Positions 1 to 10,000 of a stretch of DNA of 64,000 bases are shown piece after piece. Positions within the stretch are counted from its first letter, which is position 1; the number at the start of each line of letters is the position of its first letter. A program made the translations under genes and the position numbers. Source of the stretch: Strigops habroptila (Eukaryota > Chordata > Aves > Psittaciformes > Psittacidae); assembly GCF_004027225.2 (NCBI RefSeq), contig NC_046360.1:3150001-3214000 (forward strand), in the 5' to 3' direction. Under the pieces are notes generated by a model. It had not been told where the DNA came from and did not search any database. It was given only the letters and a program-made list of their open reading frames with translations.

Positions 1-1838
1 GGGATGCACCAGTCTGGAGGTGAGTGAAGCCACCAAAGTTTTCCCAACAATGGTTTAGTTCAGCCAAATCTGGTCCTACCATGGCTGATGTGATGAGCCT
101 CTGAAGAGCTGATGTTTTTTCACCTCTTCCTGGTGACCACAATGACCATCTTGAAACTGAACTCTTAGTGTTCACTAATTGTGCTGGAAGTAAGGTTTTA
201 GAAATGCCAAGTATCACAAGGCTGGCAATTTTTGAAAACCTGGCTTTGAAAGACAATTTTAATAGCTCTTAGGTGACACCTTATTTCCTAGTTCTTCTTT
301 GTTTGCATTTAAAAGATCCCATGCAATCCTCCCTGACCCCCACATAAGGTTCCTGGGAAGCTCTTTACTTCTAGACATGCGGGATTTGCTGGTCTGCTGA
401 ACCTGCCTCCCTGTTCTGGCTCTGCTTTGGGCAAAACAGATGCTTAGTTCAAAAATAAGCACCCTATCAGCAGTATGACCATTTAATCATGTATTTTAAC
501 AGACATGAAGAACAACCCTACTGATGAATAAAATTACACCTTCTGGACTACAAGCAAGAAACTACAGAACTAAACTCTGTCCCAAGTCGCTATCACAGCC
601 CAGGTTTAGGTAAGTGGAGTTGTCTTCAAGTATTCAGTCCTTCATTTGGTTTCCTTTAAGGGGTATCCTTGCTCTCAGACTGACTATCTGTTCCTACAAA
701 TGACATCAATTATTCTACTGAAATACTTGGCTGCTTGTATCTTGTGAGGATGAGGTGAATTTCTAATACATGGACTATGTGTAGATGATATGCCTACATC
801 TATGCATTCACTGATGTTAAGCATTTCACAGCCATGAGGCCCTTTTTAGAATATATTTTAGTTCAAGGACTCCGTGAATAAATCTCATTCCATAGGGTTA
901 AGGAAGGGTTGGTAGGTATTTGGACATAAGCAGCGAAAAATCTACATCCTAAAACTCAACTGAATGTAGCTAGTATATTTGACTAATAGATTTTAGGAGA
1001 ACCAATGAAATGTATTTTGAAACACCCCAGGAACAGTTTTTATATATAAAAGAACTATAAGCAGAGGTAAATTCAGCAGTACATTTGCCCACAGGGCTTG
1101 AGTTACTGTATGATATGAACAGCCTGTGAACAGCTACACCTAACTCCAGAATTGATGCTACGTGTCTGAAACATTCCCAAGACCATTTTCACATGTATTC
1201 AGTTACTTAGGTGAGTATGTTCTCTGGAGGTAACGTGCTAAAGCTTTGCTTCTCTGAGAGCACCACATATTGTGCTGTGGAGGTAACATATGTCCATAGC
1301 AGAAGTATGAGTTCTGTATTTCAGAGCAAAAAAGGAGTTTACATGTTTGTTGCTGTCGTCTTTGTTAAGTAACACAGCTTGTAAGATGATTGCACAAGAC
1401 CATCACCGAGTTCTGGTTTTCTTTCTTTTAAGTGTTGTGCTGTGCTTAAAAAGATGTTATTGATGTATAAACCACTTAAAGCCATGTGTAAATTGTACAA
1501 AAAAACAGCCTTAAGAAGGCTTAAAATCTGGGCTTTTCCAAAGTGAAGGTAAAATATACACATTGCTGGGAGACCACCACTGACCAGATGTCCCTGTGAA
1601 GTTGCCAGTCAGCTCTCTGCCTAACTCAGGTTCAGTTCATCAAGTACAATTCTTTCTCTCACCTAATAATGAAACTAACTAGTTAGTACTGGAGATAAAT
1701 ATTTATTACAATATATTGATATTCAGTTTTGCCCCTTTTGCAGATAATTAAGATTTTTTTTCAAGCATTCCTATGCTTAAATGAGTTCTATCAATGTGGG
1801 GAACATTTTATAACACACAGTCATAAGAATAAAAATTG
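1..1838. other. intergenic, nothing recognised
   Basis: AT-rich sequence downstream of GPN3. I see no exon-like open frame with splice sites and no repeat I can name. An AATAAA at 527-532 on the plus strand could be the poly(A) signal of a gene whose body lies left of the window, but no coding sequence supports this. The short open frames here lack similarity to any protein I know. Confidence 0.5.
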
Positions 1839-1844
1839 TTTATT
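1839..1844 (-). terminator. GPN3: GPN3 polyadenylation signal
   Basis: TTTATT on the plus strand reads AATAAA on the minus strand, about 166 nt past the GPN3 stop codon. It is the first canonical signal downstream of the stop. It would give a short 3'UTR with cleavage near 1820. Confidence 0.6.
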
Positions 1845-2009
1845 AAAATAGTTACAAGATGATATAGCTCACTTTATTATAAATATTAGTTATCTTACAG
1901 ATAAAATATTGAGTATGTTTGTGTAGGAGTAGATTTTCTTCATTTTTTAACACAAACCAAAATACCCAAATATGGGTATTTTCTCCTCCCATATCTGACC
2001 ATCCATTTT

Positions 2010-5000
2010 TTACTCATCCACGTGATCTTGAAAGTATTCATCCACAAGAGCAGATTTATCTTCTTCACATTCCTGCCAAAAAGAAAACAGGAAAGGTAAA
2101 ACCTGACTTTTCCCCTCGTGGCTGCTGCACCTTGTCTGTTCTATGGTGTTCTCTTTTAGAAACCACAACAGGAGCAACGTCTAATATGGCTCCATAAAAC
2201 ACGCAGCAAAACCTTCTGAAAAGCAATTTGTTTCTAGAGCTGTTGGAATTGTATAGGTAAAAATCTAGATCCAGGGATTCTGCATAGTAAAGAGTACAAA
2301 ACTGAATGAAAAATGGAATAAAAGCACTGGACTTGTTCCATAGGATTCATGAGCTGAATAAAAAACCAGACAGGCCTTGAAACAGATTTTAACACAGCAG
2401 TCTTGTGTCATGTATTTTATGGGATAGCATTAATTCCTAATCTGTATCTCATGTACAACATATGGGGTCAACACAGGAATTACCAGGGGAGTTTGAGCAG
2501 TCATGTAGGAAGAAATCCTAGTGATCTTAATGGTCCCTTCTGACCTTTCAAGTTTAAAATTCCATTATTTTTGGAAACCAAAGCATTTCTTTTAAACACA
2601 ACCACCTCATCAGTCTATGTATGCAAGGGGACACTAAAGAATTTCACTGTGTAATTGTAAATGAAGATGATAAAAGCACTGTCACTAAAAGACTAAATGT
2701 GGCATATTTTGAACCATGCTAAGACAACAAACAATTTATTAGCAAGGCAAAGAGCATATTTATATTACAACTTATATTATGGATTCTTTTTTAAGGATCC
2801 ATAATACCATCTTCTCATCAGAAGGACCTTACCTTTGGTTCTTTAAATTCCAGATCTTCTCCATACTGAATGGTAAAGTCTATGTGTTGCAGGACTATGT
2901 TAATACTTTCCTCATCAGAGCGATCAAAAGGGAGAAATCGAACCATACCATAGTCATCAATCTAGAGAAGGCATTCAAAGGATGTTAGTAAGAAAATGCA
3001 GTGAGGTCTCAATCACTGCACTCTAAGTTACCTCCTTAAGCCACACTTAGGTCTTCCTTGTCTGAAAAATCTAATAATCTAATCTGAAAAAAACCCCAAT
3101 GAGTTAAAATAGGCACAAAGTAAAATCCTCAGCTGCCCCAGACTCTTTCCAGTCCTGGCTTTGTTAACAGTCTTGTAGGTAAATACATATTTTTGGGTTG
3201 GGGAGAATGATTATAGAACATATAGTATCTATAACAGCAATGAAGCCAGCAACCACCCAGTATGGTTTATATAGACAGGACTGAATTTAAGGGTACCAGT
3301 TAAAAACCAATATACCCACCAATCCACATATGGATTTAGTCAGCTTTTTAAACATTTTGCTTTTCAATATATTTGTAGAATCTTCAATCATAGAATACAT
3401 ATCTGGATCCAAGTACCTGGGAGAAACAAAGCCATTGTTAACATGGAAGGAATCCCTGGCCACAGAGCAAATGAGTCATTGTGCTTTTATAGCTGCCAAA
3501 ACCGTCTGTGATCTGAATGAACTAACTCTGTACCAGGAGAACTTACAATGTTTAAGAATAGGTTTTGTAGGTATTTGACTGTCTCAGATTATGAATGCTG
3601 ATAGAACTGAAGTGGTTTTATTTTCTCTTTGCTAATATATTTGTGTACTCAAGAAAGCCTTGAGGAAGACCACAGGGAAAAGCTTTAATTTTGTAATTTT
3701 GGCACAAATGTAAAACTAACATATAAGTAATTCAGTATGTTCAGTAGCAAAAAGCCTGATAGGATCAGCTCTGGTTTAGGTTTTGAAGCACACCAGCCTG
3801 GAATGTCATTCAAAATGACATGAGTTATTAAAGATAATCAGTTACAGAAAAATCCAGAGATAAGTACAAACATGGAGCTAGCTTTTTGGCTCTGACTAAA
3901 CAGTAAGCATCCTACCCAGGCATTTAAAGCCTTTGTTTGATATCAAACAAATGCATCATAGAATCATAGAATGGGCTGGGTTGGAAAGGACCTTAAGATC
4001 ATCTCGTTCCAACCCCCTGCCATGGGCAGGGCATCTCCCATTCCAAAAGAGTATGTTTTAATTGTGGGAAGCATTAGATTTAATTTTGAGTGGAGTTTGC
4101 CTCCACTTATTACACTACAAGAGTAATATTTTGGAACTTACTTTTCTATTTCCTTCTTGGCTTTCTTGCTCAGCAAATCCATTTTGGTCATAATGTTAAT
4201 CTGTGGAATCTCTAAAGATATCATTGCACTGAGAGCTGCCAGAATTCCAGAGATAAACTGAAGGAGTATAAAAATGATGTAGTTAAGTAGAGAAAAACAC
4301 AACACCAACATACAGGACACTCAACCACAGACCAAGTCTAGCTAATGAGTATCTGGAACTTGGACACAAAGCCTTGTGAGGAATCATTCTCTGCTGGGAA
4401 AGGGAGGTGCCAAGTATCCCATCCACCATCTATTTCCAGAGCCTCAAATCTGGATCTGCCACTGAAAAGGGCATTAAGAAAACCCAAAGCCCTTCTCTGT
4501 ATTCTCACTGCTAGATGGGAAAGCAGCCTGCTGTCCCCCCAGATGAGAGAAAGCTCTCATGGAATAACAGGAGAATTTTGGTTGGAAGGGACTTTTTAGA
4601 GGTTATCCGGTTCATACAACTGCTCAAAGCAGAGCCAGCTTCCAAGTCAGATCAGGCTGCTCGGGGGTTTTGCCTGGTTAAGGTTTGAGTAACTCCATGA
4701 ACATTCACTACAGTCTCTCCGTGCCCCTGTTCCACTGACCTCTGTAGGAGTCTGACCGCTCCTACAGCACAGGTTTTCTTTACATCCAACTGGAATTCTC
4801 TTTCCTGCAACCCATGTCTGATGGAGCTGAAGACAGCAATCCCATCTCTCCCGGCTTAGCACTCCTCTCTCTGGGCTAAACAACTCCCGCTCCTGCAATT
4901 GCTCACATTCCTTGTTCGTTCTCAATATGAACTTTTACAACGGATTTCAAATGGGTACCTTAAAAGATTCCACCATAAACTGAGAATCCACCAGGAAAAC

Positions 5001-5713
5001 TCCACAGACGCGGAATTCCCACTGCTGGAGCTGCTCCACCAGCTGTTTCATCACCGGCAGATGTGTGTAGAGCTCAATCTGACCTGGAGCACATGCAGAA
5101 CATGAAGTAAGCAGAAATGTGCCAGGAGGAACAGTTCAGTTATGGATGCTATAGCACTGCATATAAAGAATGACACCAGAACACTGATGTCTCTTTACCT
5201 GGGCAGTCAAACAGCACGTAGTCATCCTCCACATGCCCCAGGCTTTCCTCCAGCCAGCTGAAGTTATTGGCGAAGTATTCCATGCAGAACACGAGGCCGC
5301 CGTTGGGACCGAACCGTAGGGAATCATCCTCCATCACATCATCCACCTCTATTAACTCGCGGATATCTGCGACAACAGACGCTCGGCTGCCTCAGCTCGT
5401 TCGCTCGCAGCGGTGCCCGCTACCGGCCTCCCTCCGCCTCCCTCCCGCCGCTCACCTGCCGTCACCGGGTAGCTGAAGAGCTCCGCCGCCGGGTCCAGGT
5501 TCACCACCTGCACGGCGCGGCCCAGCGCCTCGCAGTGCTGCACCATGGTGGAGCAGTACGTGCTCTGCAAGGCACACACAACCGCGCTCACGGACCGACC
5601 GCGCCGCTTCCACCACCACCTCCTCCTTCTCCTCCTCCTCCCCACCGCCCGTCTCCCCGCCTCACCTTCCCGCTGCCCGCCGGGCCCATCACCAGCTGCG
5701 CGTACCGGGGCAT
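2010..5713 (-). CDS. GPN3: GPN-loop GTPase 3
   Basis: A small GPN-loop GTPase that works with GPN1 in assembly and nuclear import of RNA polymerase II. The coding exons, in transcript order, are 5666-5713, 5456-5564, 5199-5366, 4959-5083, 4142-4257, 3320-3416, 2833-2961 and 2010-2072. They total 855 nt and close in frame to 284 aa, the length I recall for human GPN3. Visible motifs are the P-loop GPAGSGKST (residues 10-18), the family signature GPN (72-74, in FGPNGG), the G3 block DCPGQIE (106-112) and the G4 motif TKMD (174-177). The C-terminus is acidic ([10 protein letters not shown]). The start is the only ATG that places [11 protein letters not shown] ahead of the P-loop, inside the CpG island. 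All introns are GT-AG; the donor after exon 4 (GTACCC) is weak. GPN3 is head-to-head with DENR. Confidence 0.97.
2515..2570 (+). mobile_element. old CR1 LINE 3'-end fragment (probable)
   Basis: The text GATCTTAATGGTCCCTTCTGACC followed by an AAATTCC run resembles the sense 3' end of a diverged CR1 (GATCTTTAAGGTCCCTTCCAACC). It lies in the last intron of GPN3. It is short and diverged, so the assignment is tentative. Confidence 0.4.
3955..4043 (-). mobile_element. CR1 LINE 3'-end fragment
   Basis: About 90 bp beginning TCATAGAATCATAGAATGGG and running through GGTTGGAAAGGACCTTAAG to CCAACCCCCTGCCATGGGCAGGG. This is the reverse complement of the avian CR1 3' end, so the element is on the minus strand. 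It lies in the GPN3 intron between exons 5 and 6, which is itself transcribed on the minus strand, so the CR1 is sense to GPN3. It is heavily 5' truncated, as most CR1 copies are. Confidence 0.9.
4557..4920 (-). mobile_element. older, longer CR1 LINE fragment
   Basis: About 360 bp of diverged CR1 in reverse orientation. It starts at the ATGGAATAACAGGAGAATTTTGG end and passes through GGTTGGAAGGGAC and CTGCTCAAAGCAGAGCCAGC. It ends in a block like the CR1 CTCTGGGCTAAACAACTCCC segment. It fills much of the GPN3 intron between exons 4 and 5 and stops within about 40 bp of the exon 4 splice donor (4958). Confidence 0.75.
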
Positions 5714-6130
5714 GGTAGCGGCGAATGTCCGCTCCAGCGCTCCGTAGCTCGCCTGATCACGTCCCGCAGGGGAACGGGACGAGCCGGCAGGCTCAAGCCA
5801 CTCCCCGGCGCTCTCGCGAGACGGCGGCGGCGCGGCGGAGGGCGCACGTGCCGCGCGGGGTGCGGGACCCACCGGAGGAGGAGGAGGACGAGGAGGAGCC
5901 GCCGCCGCCGCGGCCTGAAGGGGCCTCCCGGGTAACGCCGCGCCCGCTGCCGCCCCGGGGCTCCCCCCGCTACCTTCGTCCCGGTGGCGAGCGGCCTTTC
6001 CCCGCCGGCTGCCGGTATCCTTCCCTCCGCTCCGACACCCTCCCTGTCCCCCGGTACCGCGGCTCTGCCCGCCCGCGCTGTGATCCCCCTCGCCTCTTGT
6101 ACCTCAGCGCCCTTCCTCCTCAGCTCCACC
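5380..6130. promoter_or_regulatory. CpG-island, probable bidirectional GPN3/DENR promoter
   Basis: A strongly CpG-rich block covering GPN3 exons 1-2 and the DNA upstream of both genes. GPN3 starts leftward at 5713. DENR's first coding exon is at 7009, preceded by a good acceptor (AG at 6998-6999). DENR therefore probably has a non-coding first exon inside this island; a GTAACG donor at 5932 would suit one starting near 5830. TCTCGCGAGA lies at 5812-5821 between the two starts. Island limits are by eye. Confidence 0.75.
5812..5821. promoter_or_regulatory. TCTCGCGAGA palindrome (BANP-type element)
   Basis: An exact copy of the palindromic CGCG element found in many CpG-island and bidirectional promoters, which is reported to be bound unmethylated by BANP. 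It sits 99 bp upstream of the GPN3 start codon, on the DENR side. Confidence 0.7.
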
Positions 6131-7008
6131 ATGTCTTGGCTGGTACACCAGCACCCTTCCCCTTCTCCCCGACCTCCCCTCACTTTTACCCCCTATGGCC
6201 CTCCATCCCCCATTTGGGATCTCCATGGGTCCTCCCAGCATCCTTCCCCTTATTACGACCGTCTGCCGCCTTTCCCTGCAGCGAACTCCACCACCTCTGG
6301 CATTTCCCCTCAGCTCTCCCCACTGCCCAGGCTCAGCTTGTGCAGCAGCCTGGCTCTGAGGCTTCCACACGTACATCCTGCTTGCTCCCTTGATTCTGGG
6401 GCACTTATGCATTGCAAACTTCTCTCCTGTTGGTCCTATCTTCTAAACCCCTTGCCTGAAAATGTGTGCATGCAAACCACTATTAAATATATCAGTTGGT
6501 TGAGTTTTATCTGCTTATTTTGTGGTGTTTGGGGTATTTTTTTTGCCAGTGTCCTAGGATCAGATTGTAACTCGTCAAGCACAGATTTAAATGACTCTTT
6601 TTCTTTGCTAGTGTACTAGCAGTACCTTCCCCACTCCCCCAGTGTCCCTGCTGTTCATATGCCGCTGATTTAACATGATACTTCACAATTTGCTTAACCC
6701 AGTGTGTTCTGTAATTCCATGTGTTTTTGCAGATCTTTCTTCATTTCACACTATTTTGTGGCACTTTGGGGTTTTTTTCCTCCTTATGTGCTAAAATTTC
6801 ACACTGCTTGATATCTTTTGCAGCTGTTTCCCATTTCTTGACTCCTGTTTTTTCTTCCCTGCTCTCTTTCGCTCTTTTTAGTATTGTACCTGTTTTCTCT
6901 GGCATTCATCAGTCTCTGGGGTTCTTCTTGAGTTGGGAAAGATGCGAATAACTCTAACCCAGAACTTAGGTCCTGCTTTATTTGTTCTGTGACCTCCAGG
7001 CGTGTGAC

Positions 7009-10000
7009 ATGGCCACAGATGTGGCGGAGCCTGTGGTCCCTGACTGCAGAGGAGACGTAAGGAGCGGTGCCAGGTCAGATGGCGACTATCCCCTTCGGGT
7101 TCTCTACTGTGGAGGCAAGTGCTCAAGGGGTGGTTGTCCATGATTCTTACAATGTGCTGTTTGTGAGGGCAGCCTAGCAGAAACAGTGAAGGGATCAGAG
7201 CTCCTCTTTTGGTCAGCTTTTATTGAGAAGCTAGACTATGTTCAGCTTGAGCTTTCTGATCATCTTTCAGCAGTTTTGGGGTCTTTCCCTGAGAGACGGA
7301 GGGTACTAACAGCTTTCTGTGTGTAAAAGAAGTGAGAGTTGTACTCAGATTGTGAACTGTTGAGGAGCGATCTCTTCCTGCCAAAAGCCAGTAAAGCCTT
7401 TAGCACAGAAAACACCTTTAAGCATTAGTATGACAGTAAGAAAGAGTTAAGAGTTCGTGAAAGTAATTGTTGCACTGTGTTTAGAATTATTCTTCACTCA
7501 TTACATTTGTAGTTATGTGGATGAAATTTAAAGGGAAGTAAATAATCTTGACAGGCATGGTGTTTTAGATAAGGATGTTCCTTTGGACTTGAATGCAATT
7601 GCAGGGGGTTGGGAAAGAATTCCTGCGGTGTGTGAAAGTCTGGAGGGTTGGTTTGGGTTGAGCCCCTCTTCTGGACACTGACAGCTCTTGGGAAAAAGGA
7701 AAGCCAACCAAATCATGGTAATTTATTAGGTATATTGTTTGGCTCTGGCAGAACTGGTGTTTCTTTCTGTAGCTTTTCCCAAAGCTGTAGACATCTCCTT
7801 CCCTACCCTCATTGACTGGCTGCTCTTGCTGTGACAGTTTTATCCTAATGCAGAGTCTGTGAGCAAACTCCTAATGAGAGGAAACTTAAAATACGGAGCA
7901 GTATCAATAAAGTAATGGTTTTGAGTGGTTATAACCAAAAGTAAGACATACGAAGTTACCGCTAACTTTAAAATGCCTTTTTGAATTTAATGCTAAGACT
8001 GTAAGTGGAGGAATTTTTTGTAATCTATTTTTTTTTCTCCCTTCTTTCTCCAGTCTGTTCATTGCCAACAGAGGTGAGTTAACTTTTTTGTTGTCCAAGT
8101 TTCTTCTTTGTGTCTTATGATTTCTAAAGATGATGATTCTTTCTGTTCTTTTCTGCTTTTTCTTAATTGTGGCAGTTCTGTGCTTCAGTCACTGTCATCG
8201 TTAGGGTGACATGAGGTTTCCTGTGTGCTAGTAGAGTGTTTGCATTCAGTCATCTTAAGGAGAAATGGCTGAGCTGAATAGCCAGTGTACTTGGGTGTAT
8301 TTGTGATGTATTTTGTAGTTATTCTGCTAACAACATTCATGTGAGCTTTCTTCTCCAGTACTGCGAATACATGCCCGATGTGACTAAGTGCAGACAATGG
8401 TTAGAGAAGAATTTTCCAGATGAGTTTGCAAAGCTTACAGTAGGTAAGAATCTTCTGTTCTGTACCCTTAGGTGTATTGAGAAATCTCTGGGCAATTCCC
8501 ATCTCTTCCCTTTTCCTACTGTATCAAGTATGAAAGCTAATAATTTTCTTAGGAGTCTACCATGCTTTTAGGTGCTGTGAAAATGTTTGATAATGTCAAA
8601 AAACACTGAATAAACAGTGTGTAATTTCAGTAATAATGCTTGAGCTTTCTTAAGGTTCCTCCTGTAGCCAGTCATCCATGCCCTTCTTTCCCATCCAAGT
8701 TTTATGTCTGTCCAGTCTGGTGTGGATGGCTGGAGGAAAGGTCATGAATAACAGGGAACTTGTTGATTTGCATTTCGAATTTCAATATTAACACTGTAAA
8801 TAATTCCTGTCTCTCTGTGGAAATGATGTGATTGAAACTGTATCTTTGAGCTAAGGTTTTTCTGAAGTCTGATATGGATAAGTACTATAATGAAGGTGTA
8901 ACACCTCAGTCAAGGGGCTGCTGCACTTAAGCAAAGAGTTCAAGGATTTAGCAAAATCTCACTGTAACTGTCGTGTAAGGCTGTGGTGGTCTGACCCCTA
9001 ACTTTGTTCTCTTTCTTCTCCCTGCTCCTTTCTGATGCATTGCAGAAAATTCCCCTAAACAGGAAACTGGGGTTGGAGAAGGCCAAGGAACCGCGGGGGA
9101 AGAAGAAGAGAAGAAGAAGCAAAAGAGAGGCAAGGTCTAAATAGTTGATTGCGGTACTGGTTTATAAGCAGTTTGGGGCATCCCTTTCTCACTGGTCTGG
9201 ACTCTGGCACAGATTCCTTGTATTTTGGTTGCTAGCTACACTTTGACTGCACAGAAGAGACTGAATATCTTTCTTCCAATGTTAGGTGATAGATGCTGAT
9301 GGAGGAAGTAGATAGGAGTAACAGCAAGTGAAATACGACTTGCATCATGCGTCTTATTGTTCTGTTGCACTTACTCAGGGAGTAATTCTTCTCAACCTAA
9401 AATCAGCTGGCATGCCTCCCAGAATACTTGTTTCTGCCCCGTTTAACAGCAGTTTATAGGTTGCTGACAGAGTAGAACAAAGATTGCTTTCCTTTATTCG
9501 TGCCTCATGACGCTGCCTTTGCCTTTTTTCCTTCCACCCCTCCTTTGTATTCACATAACAGGATTTGGTTTTATGCTTTTAATACTACCATCTATATCTG
9601 TTAACAGCTGTGTCTCTTCCCAGAAATACTAATGAAAACATTTTCAAAAACCAATTTTGGAAGGTATAAACCACATGAAACAATTTAAACACACATTTAT
9701 CTTTTATCATTGGAGTCCTTTCTGTTTGATTAATTAACATACTTTCCACTCTCAATCCAAATGCTGATGTTAATATGCATTTCTGTGTGGCATGTCAGTT
9801 GTGTCTGTAGTGCTGCTTAAATTATGGTTAGTAGCCCAATAAGGTTCAGATTTAAAGCCACATCTCGCTGCAGATGTTTTCTTTTGGTGGCTTGGTAACC
9901 AGTTATGTTTATTTTGTCAGTAAGCTATGTGTGGTGACAACAGTGAGTTACATTCTGGAGCTTGGATGCTTTTCCCAGAGGCTTCAGGACATTTTCTTTC

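Noticed and set aside
5588-6619. Open frames of 100-220 codons on both strands at the GPN3/DENR promoter
   Set aside because: Same GC-rich effect in a CpG island; no domain or conserved motif.
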